Source: Bacteroidota bacterium
Lineage (GTDB): Bacteria > Bacteroidota > JABWAT01
Reading direction: 5' to 3'
DNA: 64,000 bases
Assembly (NCBI GenBank): GCA_020161835.1
Contig: JAIUNL010000013.1
Coordinates: forward strand, 81,382 to 145,381
The position numbers and the translations under genes are program-made. The notes under the pieces are model-generated. The model was not told the origin of the DNA. It searched no databases and saw only the letters and a program-made list of their open reading frames with translations. Shown here piece by piece: positions 27,312 through 36,663 of this stretch. The first letter of the stretch is position 1. Each line of letters opens with the position of its first letter.

Positions 27312-28753
27312 AAATACTGATTATTACTCTTTTCGTTTTCTGCGGAACTCTGAATGCTCAACCCTGGGGTTCACCCCAATGGAATTTAACTGAAAAGGAT
27401 ACTGCAATTGTAAAAGGAATTGACTTGTGGGTTCACGGTGAGGGTTATAAGTTCCGGTTTTTCCCGGCAGGGCAGTTTGTCTATGTTTCAACTCCAGAAA
27501 AATCGCTAACAATTAACTCCCGGGGTGCCGGTTTTTCATTTTCAGAGGGGAACCTTTCGCTATTTTCTGTTTTCTATGATACGCAGATTTCCGGGTTATC
27601 TGGTCTTACCGGTGATTCAACTTTAGCTGGCTTGAATTATGTCAGGTTTAAAGGAAAAGGGGATGATCAGTTTGCAAAAGGGTATGCTGACCAGGTTGAT
27701 TTTGACGATGCAAGTGGTTTTTTAAGATATGACTTTAAATCAGGCTATGTTCTGGCAGGGAAATATCCATTTGCATCAGGTCCTTCAGTCAGAAATAATC
27801 TTATCTTTAATCACTCGACAGGTGATTTCCCCCACCTTTACTTTCAATGGAACAAATCTGTGTTCAAATATGAATTTCTTTACGGATTCATGAAGCATTT
27901 TAACGGGCGGAATTCATTATCAGACAAATCATTGGTTTGGCATCAAGCCTCAGTGAACTGGCCTGGTTGGCTCAGATTGTATCTTTTTGAAGCTGTAATG
28001 AAAAAGGGACATCAGGTTGAAGCTGAATATTTAAATCCGCTTCTGTTTCTTCGTTCTGTCGATCATTATAATTTCAGTCCGGACAATGCTTTACTGGGTG
28101 CCGGGGTTGAATTCACTTTTTCGGGGTTTCGGCTGTATCAGGAATTCATGATTGACGATCTTGAAACCGCCAAACTTGGTTCAGGGTGGTTCAGAAACAA
28201 AGTTGCCGGTCTTAGCGGAATAGAATTTAACTATGATAACGAGTGGTTTTCATCAACAACAACGGGTGAAGTGGTCTGGGTTTTACCCTTTACTTATTCT
28301 CACAGAACAGAACAAATCAATCTGACTCATTATGGTTCTCAATTGGGACCTGAATTGGGTCCGAACTCAGTAAAGTCCGGCTTGTATCAGCATTTTCATA
28401 GTAAACAGCTACCGCTTACTGCCGGGTGGGAAGTTGAATTCTGGGTTTCGGGAACAACAGAGCAGGGGAGTGTGAATGTGGGCGATGATGTTTCAGTTGG
28501 TCACCCGGAACCACCGGGAAACGTTGCTTTTGCAGATCATGTAAAATTACTCAGCGGGAAAAAAGTGTCAGCACTGCGACTTTCCGGATGGGTGGATTAC
28601 AATTGGATGGGGATCAGAATTTGGGCAAGACCCGTTTGGTTTTCGTCAGATTATATCACACCATCACTGGCAATAAAAAAAGGTCTTTCACTTGAAGCTG
28701 GAATCAGGTATGAATTGCCTTATTTTGATGCTGTTCGTCCTGAACTCTGGTAA
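27308..28753 (+). CDS. Wzi-like outer-membrane capsule assembly protein (probable)
   Basis: A 481-residue protein with a signal peptide (about 1-18, ending LNAQ). Its alternating hydrophobic pattern, rich in Gly and aromatic residues, fits an outer-membrane beta-barrel. The segment GVEFTFSGFRLYQEFMIDD, the later LTHYGSQLGPELGPNS and the closing barrel strand resemble the Wzi capsule assembly family, which anchors or organises capsule at the surface. It is the last gene of the rightward polysaccharide operon, consistent with a capsule-type product. Its 3' end overlaps the 3' end of the opposing GT26 gene by 34 bases. The family assignment is tentative; a generic barrel protein is the alternative. 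Confidence 0.6.
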   Translation: MKILIITLFVFCGTLNAQPWGSPQWNLTEKDTAIVKGIDLWVHGEGYKFRFFPAGQFVYVSTPEKSLTINSRGAGFSFSEGNLSLFSVFYDTQISGLSGLTGDSTLAGLNYVRFKGKGDDQFAKGYADQVDFDDASGFLRYDFKSGYVLAGKYPFASGPSVRNNLIFNHSTGDFPHLYFQWNKSVFKYEFLYGFMKHFNGRNSLSDKSLVWHQASVNWPGWLRLYLFEAVMKKGHQVEAEYLNPLLFLRSVDHYNFSPDNALLGAGVEFTFSGFRLYQEFMIDDLETAKLGSGWFRNKVAGLSGIEFNYDNEWFSSTTTGEVVWVLPFTYSHRTEQINLTHYGSQLGPELGPNSVKSGLYQHFHSKQLPLTAGWEVEFWVSGTTEQGSVNVGDDVSVGHPEPPGNVAFADHVKLLSGKKVSALRLSGWVDYNWMGIRIWARPVWFSSDYITPSLAIKKGLSLEAGIRYELPYFDAVRPELW

Positions 28754-29475
28754 AAGGGTCTGATCAGATTGACAGTGAACCAGAATGCATCACTTACATA
28801 CCTGCCGGTTAATCTGACAGGCTCGAGATAAATGCGGTGAAGCCATTCCAAATTTAACATCAACATAATCCCGGGTGCCTGAGGGTGCAAACCAGACCAA
28901 TACCTGAATGCCCCGCCAATGGGGATTCTGATTGTTGACCTTAACTGTGCGTGATGTTTCTGAAGCAGGAGTTCCTGTTTCGGCATGCCCATCCCGACTA
29001 TTAAAAGATCAGCTCCGAATGAGTTGATTTTATTGATAACATCAGCTTCTTCCTTTTCAGGGAAAAATCCATGGTGAAAATCAATGATATATCCCGGGAA
29101 TTCCTTTAACAAATTGCGTTTACAAATCTCAAGAACTTCAGTTTCATCTCCCAAAAGGAAAATACGCAGATTTTTCTTCTCAGTTTCTCTGAAATAATCA
29201 AGAACCCAACGGCTTCCGGTAAGTTTCTCAATTTGTGATTTTTTAAAAAACCGTAAAATCAAACGAATTACATCAGAATCACAAATCACAACATCAGCGG
29301 TGTTTATTGTTGATGCAAAATCGTTGTTTCTGAAATACCAGTTGAAAGCATGAACATTAATGTTAAATATTGATAGCGGATTTGAATCACTGATGTGGGT
29401 ATCTATAACCTTGAATAACTCTTTGCCGGTTATCGTATCAATCGGAATAGAATAAAGTGTAAGTTTCCGGTTCAT
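28720..29475 (-). CDS. WecG/TagA/CpsF family glycosyltransferase (GT26)
   Basis: A 251-residue inverting transferase of the GT26 family. Members add N-acetylmannosamine or its uronic acid form to undecaprenyl-linked GlcNAc (TagA, WecG). Signatures are INVHAFNW at the N-terminus, then LLIVGMGMPKQELLLQKH and IGGAFRYWSGLHPQAPGIM, followed by GLEWLHRI-like NLEWLHRIYLEPVRL. In teichoic acid synthesis TagA acts just before TagB adds glycerol phosphate, so it fits with the TagD- and TagB/F-like genes of the facing operon. It overlaps the upstream GT4 gene by four bases on the minus strand. The exact sugar cannot be determined here. Confidence 0.9.
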   Translation of the reverse strand: MNRKLTLYSIPIDTITGKELFKVIDTHISDSNPLSIFNINVHAFNWYFRNNDFASTINTADVVICDSDVIRLILRFFKKSQIEKLTGSRWVLDYFRETEKKNLRIFLLGDETEVLEICKRNLLKEFPGYIIDFHHGFFPEKEEADVINKINSFGADLLIVGMGMPKQELLLQKHHAQLRSTIRIPIGGAFRYWSGLHPQAPGIMLMLNLEWLHRIYLEPVRLTGRYVSDAFWFTVNLIRPFYQSSGRTASK

Positions 29476-30599
29476 TCAGTAATTAATGAGGTATATAAAC
29501 GTTCCAGTTCATGCTTTCTGTCTTTCCAGATCAGGCTTACAGCCGGCTGAAAGTTACTTTCAGGCAGAGAAACTTTTTGTTCGTTAAGCTGAATCAGCAT
29601 TTTTGCAGTCTTAGGCAAATTGTAAAAATCTTTGGCAGCGAACAGGTTAGGAAAGCCATAGCAGACAAAATTACAAAAAACCTCACCCGTTACCAAAGTC
29701 AAACAGTTTGAAATCAATGCTTCAAAAATAGAATAACCAAAACCTTCGTACAAACTTGGGTTCAGGTATAATTTTCTGGCTTTGAGCAGATCCCATTTTT
29801 CTGTTTCAGAGACATTAATTCTGACCTCAATATTCCCGGTTTTGATCTCATCTGTATGCTGTTTGACAATCGTATTTATTTCGGTTTCTGATCCGCTGAG
29901 AATCAGTGTAAGTTCATCAGAATAACCTTGATTGCGAAGTTCAGTATATAAATGGAAAACAACATCAATACGTTTGCTTTGTTGAGCCCTGCTTATAAAC
30001 AGAACGCCACTAGAATTTGTTTTGTCAGGAAAAAGAACGTCCTCGCTGACGTTCAACGGATTTGGGAAAAGTGTGACGGGTAAAAAAGGGGATTGATTTT
30101 TTAACCATTCAAGGTCTTGATTGCCACTTGCGAGAACTAAGGCAATTTGGTTTTTGCGAAGTCTGTTGGCCAGTTTTAAATAGTTGGTTTTAAAAAAGAT
30201 ACCGTTTTCATGATGGAATATAAGCCCGTGAGTTGAAACTACAACCGGGATTTTTAGTTTGTGCTTCAGAAGAAGAAACAAAACCTGATCCAGCAGTATA
30301 TCCATATTATGAACATGGATTATATCTGCCGACTGAACAGATTCAAGTGGGAAATTACCTGAATGAAGCCATCCTTTTTTCAGGCACTTAACCCGGTGAA
30401 CCGGAATTCCATCGTAAAAAAATGAAGAATCAAGTTTGTTTTTATGTCCTGCCAGGTCATCATTATAACACCATATTTCATGATTGAATTTATCTGAAGT
30501 ATGGGTGATGAGTCCATGAACAAATCTCTCAAGCCCGCCCCAGACCGGAAAAAAATGTTTGGTAAAATGAATGATTTTTAGTTTTTCTGAATCTGGCAT
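29472..30599 (-). CDS. glycosyltransferase family 4
   Basis: A GT-B transferase of 375 residues. The acceptor half has FFPVWGGLERFVHGL, the Gly-rich loop of GT4 enzymes, and HVHNMDILLDQVL. The donor half has LFISRAQQSKRIDVVFHL and NPSLYEGFGYSIFEALISN with the conserved Glu pair. It is the middle gene of a short leftward operon: a small unknown gene ends three bases before it and the GT26 gene overlaps its end. It presumably acts on the same glycan as the rightward cluster. Confidence 0.88.
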   Translation of the reverse strand: MPDSEKLKIIHFTKHFFPVWGGLERFVHGLITHTSDKFNHEIWCYNDDLAGHKNKLDSSFFYDGIPVHRVKCLKKGWLHSGNFPLESVQSADIIHVHNMDILLDQVLFLLLKHKLKIPVVVSTHGLIFHHENGIFFKTNYLKLANRLRKNQIALVLASGNQDLEWLKNQSPFLPVTLFPNPLNVSEDVLFPDKTNSSGVLFISRAQQSKRIDVVFHLYTELRNQGYSDELTLILSGSETEINTIVKQHTDEIKTGNIEVRINVSETEKWDLLKARKLYLNPSLYEGFGYSIFEALISNCLTLVTGEVFCNFVCYGFPNLFAAKDFYNLPKTAKMLIQLNEQKVSLPESNFQPAVSLIWKDRKHELERLYTSLITE

Positions 30600-30602
30600 T
30601 AT

Positions 30603-30950
30603 TTATGGTTTGGTGGGTAAAGTTAAGCCTGAATAAAAGTGATAAAATTCCGCCAGGTTACGACAATAGGGCAATTGTGAAGATAACCTGAAACCAGGTG
30701 AGAATCCTAACCTGAAAAAAAGGAAATGGAATAAAAGAACACCCCGACCCAATAAAGCAGGAAGTGAAACTCTTTCAGACAGGTTTTTACTCAAAAAAAA
30801 CAAATAAAGCCAGCGTGAAGAGGCAGAATCAACAGTCTTAAGTTTTCGTGAAAGATTCATTCCGGTTTGAGCCCATTCACGTGTTTCCCAGCCCCGGGCG
30901 GGATTTTGTTCAAGAAGTGAACTTATTTGTGTAAGTGTCGTCAGAGGCAC
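30603..30950 (-). CDS. hypothetical small protein leading the leftward glycosyltransferase operon
   Basis: A 115-residue frame starting at GTG 30950, with AAAGGG nine bases upstream on the minus strand, and ending three bases before the GT4 start. The ribosome site and tight packing support a real gene. The protein has an Arg-rich N-terminal half (NPARGWETREWAQTGMNLSRKL) and a hydrophobic middle (GVLLFHFLFFRLGF). I recognise no family. It could be the remains of a longer protein. The product should be regarded as unproven. Confidence 0.45.
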   Translation of the reverse strand: MPLTTLTQISSLLEQNPARGWETREWAQTGMNLSRKLKTVDSASSRWLYLFFLSKNLSERVSLPALLGRGVLLFHFLFFRLGFSPGFRLSSQLPYCRNLAEFYHFYSGLTLPTKP

Positions 30951-31114
30951 TTGATATGACCCTTTACAAAAGGCTATTAACTTTGCATTTAAGTGGATTT
31001 CCCGTTAACTTGCAAGGATGAATACTTACCGGATAAGGGTTGCTATTTGCTCTTGAAGTTAGTAAAAATCTTTAGCTTAAAATAATTGACAGTAAACGAT
31101 CTGGTTTTAAAATT

Positions 31115-33265
31115 ATGGAGAATTTGACAGTTATGAATTATCGTCACCTCATTCCGTTTGGTTTGATTGTACTTTTTTCTTTTTCCGGATGCGGAACTTC
31201 GTCAACCGGCACTGATTCAAACCCTGGTTTTACAGTTGCAACTTATAGCGGCAAATCGCTGGGTTCAGTTGAACTTAAAAGGGAACTGCTGAAAAACTCA
31301 CCTACCTCACTCAGCGATACTGGTTTAACAGAAAAGAATATCAAAGAATTTGCAGAAAGATTTATTGAGTATAAACTCAAAGTTGCCGATGGCAATGCTA
31401 AAGGATTTGGAAAGGACTCTGCACTCCTCGACGAGTTCAGCTCTTACAAAAGAAGCCTGGCCCAGGCCCGAATAATTGACGGGAAAATAAAGAAAAATCT
31501 CATTGAAGAACTGTTTAACCGTAAAAAGCAAATGGTTAAAGCTTCTCACATTTTGGTCATGTACAATGAAGCTAAAAATGGGCCTGATACTGTTGGTTAT
31601 TATTCCCGAATCATGAATGCAAAAACCGAACTTAAGAAAGGTCTTGATTTCGCTGAAGCTGCCCGTCGTTTTTCTGACGAACCCAATGCCAAGCAAACAG
31701 GTGGTGATCTGGGTTGGTTTTCAGGCGGAGACATGGTTTATCCATTTGAAAATGCTGCCTTTACAGCTCCAATTGACTCCGTTTACGGTCCAATCAAAAC
31801 ACAGTTTGGCTATCACCTGATTAAAGTTGAGGCCAGAAAAACATCTTCAGATCCACGATATATTTCCCATATCATGCTTATGTTCAGTTCTGAAAAAGAT
31901 ACTGTTGCAATGAGAACAAGAATTGATTCGATTTCGTCTGCGATTCATGGAAATCAGTTTAAAACTGCCATTTTCAATGCAATGGTTGCCAAATACTCAG
32001 AAGATACCCAGAGCAAAATCAATGGTGGATCAATGGGAGAATGGAAGCCATCAGGCCGTGTACCTGAGTTTGATGACGTCATATTCTCAAAACTGTCTAA
32101 ACCGGGTGAAATTTCAGGTGTGGTCAGAACCAAATGGGGATTTCACATCGTTCGCCTTGATTCAATAGGCAAACCCGCAACGATTGAATCACAGACAGAG
32201 GCACTCAGCCGGATTATTTCACGCCAGACTGACCGGATGGATTCACAAAAGAAGGTACTTTTTGCAGAGCTCTCTGCTAAAAATAATGTTAAAATCACAC
32301 AGTCATTCGTAGATTCGCTTGTAAACAAAATTACTGCTGCCAAAGAATCTGGCTTACCCGATTCAGTAGCAGGACCGTCAACAGTGGGTGGAATTCTTAA
32401 AGATAGTGCAAACCGGGTTATCATTTCGTCAAAGGATGGAAATTTAACAGCAGGTGAGTTCATTGCCTATTCCGAACAAAAGCAAATTGATTTACGCACA
32501 GGAAAAAGTAAATCCCAAAATGAAAAAGTGATTCAACAATCATTAACAGATTTCTATATTGATAACTACATCGATAATCTTGAAAAATATGATCCTGAAT
32601 TTATCGAGGTCATGACATCGTTCAAAGATGGTCTTGTTCTTTTCAAATGGATGGAATCTGAAATCTGGAAAACGACAGAGCCAACTGATGCCGATCTGAT
32701 GCCGGTTTATGAAGAACAAAAAGCCAATCTGATTTGGGATGAACGTGGTGAATTTTATGTACTTACTGTTAATAATTTCAAACTGGCTGATTCCCTTGTG
32801 ACCCTGAAGCCGGAAGCTGAAACTAATCAAACAGCTGATAAGAAAAAGAAAAAAGAAACTTCAAAATCAAAAAAACCAGCACCGGCGCCTTTGAAAATTC
32901 CTTCAACCTTTTCTGAACTTGTTTCGCTTATGGAAGCTAATAATCTGATCGTTTCTCTAGATACCGTTCTTGTTTCCAAAAACGACGGTGAAAGAGCTTC
33001 ACGTCTCTGGGCAAAACCATTTAACTCTTTAGATCTTTCACTCACTTATCTTGACAGCAGACCTTCATTTGTTTTCTTCAATAAGAAAATTGAACCCACT
33101 CAGAAAACTCTTGATGAAGCCCGTCCTGAACTGGCACGTATTTTTAATGAAAGACTTATTGAAAAACGCCAGACAGAACTTATTTCGTCACTGAAAAAGG
33201 CCGCCAATATCAAAATTGATGAAAAGGCAATTACCAGATTTGTGCAGGAAAACAAGAAGAAATAA
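31115..33265 (+). CDS. PpiC/SurA-type peptidylprolyl isomerase lipoprotein
   Basis: A 716-residue lipoprotein chaperone of the periplasm. The lipobox is FSGC in LIVLFSFSGCGTSS. The SurA_N-like helical part (about 45-145) is followed by two parvulin domains. The first runs KASHILVMYNEA to GYHLIKVE and includes TGGDLGWFSGGDMVYPFE; the second has YISHIMLMF, NGGSMGEW and GFHIVRLD. The long C-terminal part has a Lys-rich linker (about 568-590) and another SurA-like helical region. An ATG at 31133 would drop six residues and give a neater signal. It begins a three-gene cluster of related chaperones, probably dedicated to outer-membrane protein or T9SS cargo biogenesis. Confidence 0.9.
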   Translation: MENLTVMNYRHLIPFGLIVLFSFSGCGTSSTGTDSNPGFTVATYSGKSLGSVELKRELLKNSPTSLSDTGLTEKNIKEFAERFIEYKLKVADGNAKGFGKDSALLDEFSSYKRSLAQARIIDGKIKKNLIEELFNRKKQMVKASHILVMYNEAKNGPDTVGYYSRIMNAKTELKKGLDFAEAARRFSDEPNAKQTGGDLGWFSGGDMVYPFENAAFTAPIDSVYGPIKTQFGYHLIKVEARKTSSDPRYISHIMLMFSSEKDTVAMRTRIDSISSAIHGNQFKTAIFNAMVAKYSEDTQSKINGGSMGEWKPSGRVPEFDDVIFSKLSKPGEISGVVRTKWGFHIVRLDSIGKPATIESQTEALSRIISRQTDRMDSQKKVLFAELSAKNNVKITQSFVDSLVNKITAAKESGLPDSVAGPSTVGGILKDSANRVIISSKDGNLTAGEFIAYSEQKQIDLRTGKSKSQNEKVIQQSLTDFYIDNYIDNLEKYDPEFIEVMTSFKDGLVLFKWMESEIWKTTEPTDADLMPVYEEQKANLIWDERGEFYVLTVNNFKLADSLVTLKPEAETNQTADKKKKKETSKSKKPAPAPLKIPSTFSELVSLMEANNLIVSLDTVLVSKNDGERASRLWAKPFNSLDLSLTYLDSRPSFVFFNKKIEPTQKTLDEARPELARIFNERLIEKRQTELISSLKKAANIKIDEKAITRFVQENKKK

Positions 33266-33268
33266 TCA

Positions 33269-34096
33269 GTGAAAACAGTTCCGGCACTATTTTTTGCATT
33301 GATTGTATTATCTGCCTGCGACCCCAAAGGAGCCGTTACAGGTGATGTTGTGGCTACTGTTGGCAATTCGACCCTTACAAGGGAAGAAATTCAACAGGTT
33401 ATGCCAATGGGTTTAATGGCAGATGATTCAATTGTGTGGGTTAGAACCTACCTGGAAAGCTGGATTGAACAGGAAGTTCTGTTTCAATATGCCGAAAAAA
33501 ACGGGTTGGGAACAAGTGCAGAAAATGCAAGAACTTTTCAGGATATCAGGAAGAGATACGTTGTCGGGTTGTTGACTGATTCAATTGCCTTTGCCCACAA
33601 TGAAAGTCCAACAGAAAGTCAATTGCTTGAATATTATAAATCAAGTCCGGATGACTGGATAGCCGGTGAACCTCTTTACCGGGTATCTTATTTCTTTGTT
33701 TCAGAGAACTATGATGCAAGAGTAGCTCAGTCAGAATTTAAATCAATGAAAGACTGGCAGACAATCAGTAAAAAATACGGTCTTTCAACAGAGACTATGA
33801 CTGATAGTTTAGGCGTGATTCTTACAACTGATCAGTTGGCAATGCTCTTTAAGGGAGCATCACCTGGTTTTCTTTCACAATCAAAATGGAGCATTGTTGC
33901 AACCAGATCAAACGACGATAAACCCGTTGTTTTAATGCTTCGGGTACTTGATCTGGTGAAAAAAGGGGATAGACTTCCATTCAGGCTAGCCTATGAGGAT
34001 ATCAAAACCCGGCTTTCAGTAAAAAACAGGCAGGAAAAAATTCAGGAACTTACTGACAGTTTGCGCAAAAACGAAAATATACAGATTAATTTTTAA
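33269..34096 (+). CDS. SurA-like periplasmic lipoprotein without a recognisable PPIase core
   Basis: A 275-residue lipoprotein starting at GTG 33269, with lipobox LSAC (ALIVLSACDPKG). The N-terminal part, VVATVGNSTLTREEIQQ, is the SurA_N signature. The next helical segment and ESPTESQLLEYYKSSPDDW also match SurA-type folds. The parvulin region is present only in outline (PLYRVSYFFVSENYDAR) and lacks the SHIL and GGDLGW motifs seen in both neighbours. It probably serves as a chaperone or partner rather than an isomerase. It lies three bases after the first PpiC gene and 15 before surA. Confidence 0.75.
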   Translation: MKTVPALFFALIVLSACDPKGAVTGDVVATVGNSTLTREEIQQVMPMGLMADDSIVWVRTYLESWIEQEVLFQYAEKNGLGTSAENARTFQDIRKRYVVGLLTDSIAFAHNESPTESQLLEYYKSSPDDWIAGEPLYRVSYFFVSENYDARVAQSEFKSMKDWQTISKKYGLSTETMTDSLGVILTTDQLAMLFKGASPGFLSQSKWSIVATRSNDDKPVVLMLRVLDLVKKGDRLPFRLAYEDIKTRLSVKNRQEKIQELTDSLRKNENIQINF

Positions 34097-34111
34097 TTTC
34101 ACAGGAACTTC

Positions 34112-35401
34112 ATGATCAGGATTTACGCTTCTTTAGTTTTACTGTTCTCATCTTCATTGCTTTTTGCTCAGCAGAGAGAACCCCTCGACCGTATTGCCGC
34201 TGTTATCAATGATGAGATTATTCTGAAATCAGAAATTGATATGCAGGCTCAATATTATGCCTATTCAAATAATCTTTACAGGGTTACACCCCAACTTTGG
34301 TCAGAGATTCTGCAAAATGCAGTTTCAAATAAAATCATGCTTGCAAAGGCAAAACTGGATTCGATTTCGGTTCCTTCTGCGCAGGTTGAAGCAGACCTTG
34401 ATCAGCGGATAGATTATCTGACACAACGTCTCGGATCTGAAACTGCAGTTCGTGATTACTACGGAAAATCAATTCTTCAGATCAGAAACGAACTGAGGGA
34501 TAATATCAGAAAAGAGAAGATGGTTGCACAGATCAAACAAAAAGAGTTTGGTTCACTTGCTGTGACAACACCTGAAGTTGCTGATTTTTACACCATGTTT
34601 CAGGATTCAATGCCTTTACTTCCTGCCTCTGCAGAATTGTACCAGATTTTCATTTATCCTGAGCAAACTGCCGAATCCCAGCAAAAATCACTGAATAAAA
34701 TTAATGCGATCAAAGACAGTATCAAGGCCGGTGTAAGTTTTGAAGAAATGGCCAAACGGCATTCTGAAGACGGATCTGCTTCAAAAGGTGGTGATCTTGG
34801 CTTTTTCAAACGCGGTGAACTTGTTTCACGGTTTGAGGCTGCTGCCTATGAACTCGAACCCGGCCAAATGAGTGATGTTGTTGAAACCGAATTCGGATAT
34901 CATCTTATTCAAATGATAGAACGCCGTGGTGAAAGTATCAATACACGCCATATTTTAATCAGATCTGATAAAGCTGCACTTGATCATGGTGCTGCAATCG
35001 CAAAGCTGACTACCTGGAGAGAAGAGATTCTTTCCGGAAAGGAAACCTTTCAGAATATTGCTGCCGTTTATTCAAAAGATGAGTTTGCCAGAAATAAAGG
35101 GTATATGGGTAAGGTTCCGCTAAACGAGATGCAAGACGTTATGAAAAACCTGGTTGAAACTACACCGTCAGGCGATATTTCGGTTCCTGCCCAGATCAGT
35201 TCTTCAAACGGACAAACAGGTTATCATATTATTTGGGTAAAAAAGAAACTTCCTGAGCACAAAATGAATTTAAATGATGACAAAGAAGAGTTAACCTCAA
35301 TGGCTCTTGAACACAAAAGAACAACTGCCTTTACAAACTGGTTGGAAAAGGCAAAAAAAGACGTCTTTGTGGAAGTCAGAATGAGCTCACCAACGGATTA
35401 A
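34112..35401 (+). CDS. surA: periplasmic chaperone SurA
   Basis: The 429-residue length and layout match SurA, the periplasmic escort for outer-membrane proteins. The signal peptide ends at LLFAQQ. The N-terminal domain begins LDRIAAVINDEIILKSEID, the SurA hallmark. Two parvulin domains follow: one with AELYQIFIYPE, SKGGDLGFFKRGELV and GYHLIQMIERRG, the second with NTRHILIRSD, KGYMGKV and GYHIIWVKKKLPEH. A terminal helix (EEL to EVRM) closes the chaperone module as in E. coli. It is the third gene of the chaperone cluster, and an M16 peptidase pair follows immediately. Confidence 0.92.
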   Translation: MIRIYASLVLLFSSSLLFAQQREPLDRIAAVINDEIILKSEIDMQAQYYAYSNNLYRVTPQLWSEILQNAVSNKIMLAKAKLDSISVPSAQVEADLDQRIDYLTQRLGSETAVRDYYGKSILQIRNELRDNIRKEKMVAQIKQKEFGSLAVTTPEVADFYTMFQDSMPLLPASAELYQIFIYPEQTAESQQKSLNKINAIKDSIKAGVSFEEMAKRHSEDGSASKGGDLGFFKRGELVSRFEAAAYELEPGQMSDVVETEFGYHLIQMIERRGESINTRHILIRSDKAALDHGAAIAKLTTWREEILSGKETFQNIAAVYSKDEFARNKGYMGKVPLNEMQDVMKNLVETTPSGDISVPAQISSSNGQTGYHIIWVKKKLPEHKMNLNDDKEELTSMALEHKRTTAFTNWLEKAKKDVFVEVRMSSPTD

Positions 35402-35402
35402 A

Positions 35403-36653
35403 ATGATTGAATTTGAACAATTCCGCCTTGCAAATGGCCTGAATGTTGTCGTTGCAGAAAGTAAAAAAGCCCCACTTGTTGCTTTTGATCTTTTATACCA
35501 TGTTGGCAGCAAAAATGAAAAATGGGGCCGAACAGGTTTTGCCCACCTTTTCGAACATCTTATGTTTGAGGGCTCTGTTCATGCTCCCGGAAAATTATTT
35601 GATGAACTCCTCCAGAATGCCGGTGGTGAGAATAATGCCTACACTACCGAAGATCTAACCAATTATTATGAACTCATTCCCTCGCATGAAGTAGAACTTG
35701 CCTTTTGGCTTGAATCTGACCGGATGCGTTTTCTGAATATTGATCAGGACTCATTCGAGAATCAAAGGCTCGTTGTCATTGAAGAACGCCGGCAGAGAGT
35801 TGATAATCAGCCTTACGGAACGGCTATGGAAAGACTTGCTTCCATGATTTTCGACAAACATCCTTACAGATGGCCGGTTATCGGGTACGTCGATCATTTA
35901 ATGGATTCAACACTTGATGATGTCTCTGTCTTCTACCAAAAGTTTTATTCACCCGATAATGCCACACTCATTCTTTCAGGTGATATTTCTCTGAACCAGG
36001 CTCAGGATTTGAGTGAAACCTATTTTGGTGAGTTTAAATCATCAGGTGGCATTGCCAGAGACTTTGAATTTGACCAGGTTCTGACATCAGAAAAACGGGA
36101 AACCGTTTATGACAGTGTACAGCTTCCGGCCTTTTTTATGGGTTTCCCAACGGTTTCAGAAACACATCCCGATTATTTTGCCCTGGATCTGATGGCTGAT
36201 ATTTTATCGAACGGAAAGTCGAGCAGACTTTATCAGGATTTGGTCTACAGCCGAAGAATTGCCCAGTCAGTAAGTGCTTTTCAGGAACAGAATGAGCATC
36301 CAGGTATTTTTGGGATGTATGGAATTGCAAGACCTGGAGCTGACCTTCGAACTCTCGAAGATTTTACTTTCTCTCACATCCAAAAAATTGCTGACACTGG
36401 TGTAACGGAATCTGAACTTGAAAAGGTGAAAAATCTTTCTATTTCTTCGGTTATAAACAGGATGCAGGGCGTTGCCAACATTGCTGATTTTATGTCACGG
36501 TATGCCGGACTTTACCAAAACCCCGGTTATGTAAATGAACTGATCCAAAAAGTTGATTCAGTAACCTCTGAAGATATCAAGCGGGTTGCCAATACCTGGT
36601 TTTCACAAACTAACCGTGCTGTTCTCCATTATTTACCCAAGGTCACTTCCTGA
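35403..36653 (+). CDS. M16 zinc metallopeptidase, catalytic subunit
   Basis: A 416-residue pitrilysin-family peptidase. The inverted zinc motif HLFEH gives His48, Glu51 and His52, and the downstream acidic ligand lies in LVVIEERRQ near 127. The C-terminal half has the matching non-catalytic fold with NGKSSRLYQDLVYSRRIAQSV. No signal peptide is visible, so it is probably cytoplasmic unless exported by an unknown route. The next gene encodes an M16 homologue without the zinc motif; such active/inactive pairs form heterodimers that degrade peptides, as in mitochondrial processing peptidase and PqqF-like enzymes. It starts two bases after surA. Confidence 0.92.
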   Translation: MIEFEQFRLANGLNVVVAESKKAPLVAFDLLYHVGSKNEKWGRTGFAHLFEHLMFEGSVHAPGKLFDELLQNAGGENNAYTTEDLTNYYELIPSHEVELAFWLESDRMRFLNIDQDSFENQRLVVIEERRQRVDNQPYGTAMERLASMIFDKHPYRWPVIGYVDHLMDSTLDDVSVFYQKFYSPDNATLILSGDISLNQAQDLSETYFGEFKSSGGIARDFEFDQVLTSEKRETVYDSVQLPAFFMGFPTVSETHPDYFALDLMADILSNGKSSRLYQDLVYSRRIAQSVSAFQEQNEHPGIFGMYGIARPGADLRTLEDFTFSHIQKIADTGVTESELEKVKNLSISSVINRMQGVANIADFMSRYAGLYQNPGYVNELIQKVDSVTSEDIKRVANTWFSQTNRAVLHYLPKVTS

Positions 36654-36663
36654 CAGATAACCT

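Noticed and set aside
13946..30950. A complete capsule export machine or a phage/defence island in the AT-rich region
   Set aside because: No Wza, tyrosine kinase, ABC exporter, integrase, nuclease or toxin genes are seen; the content is glycan assembly only.
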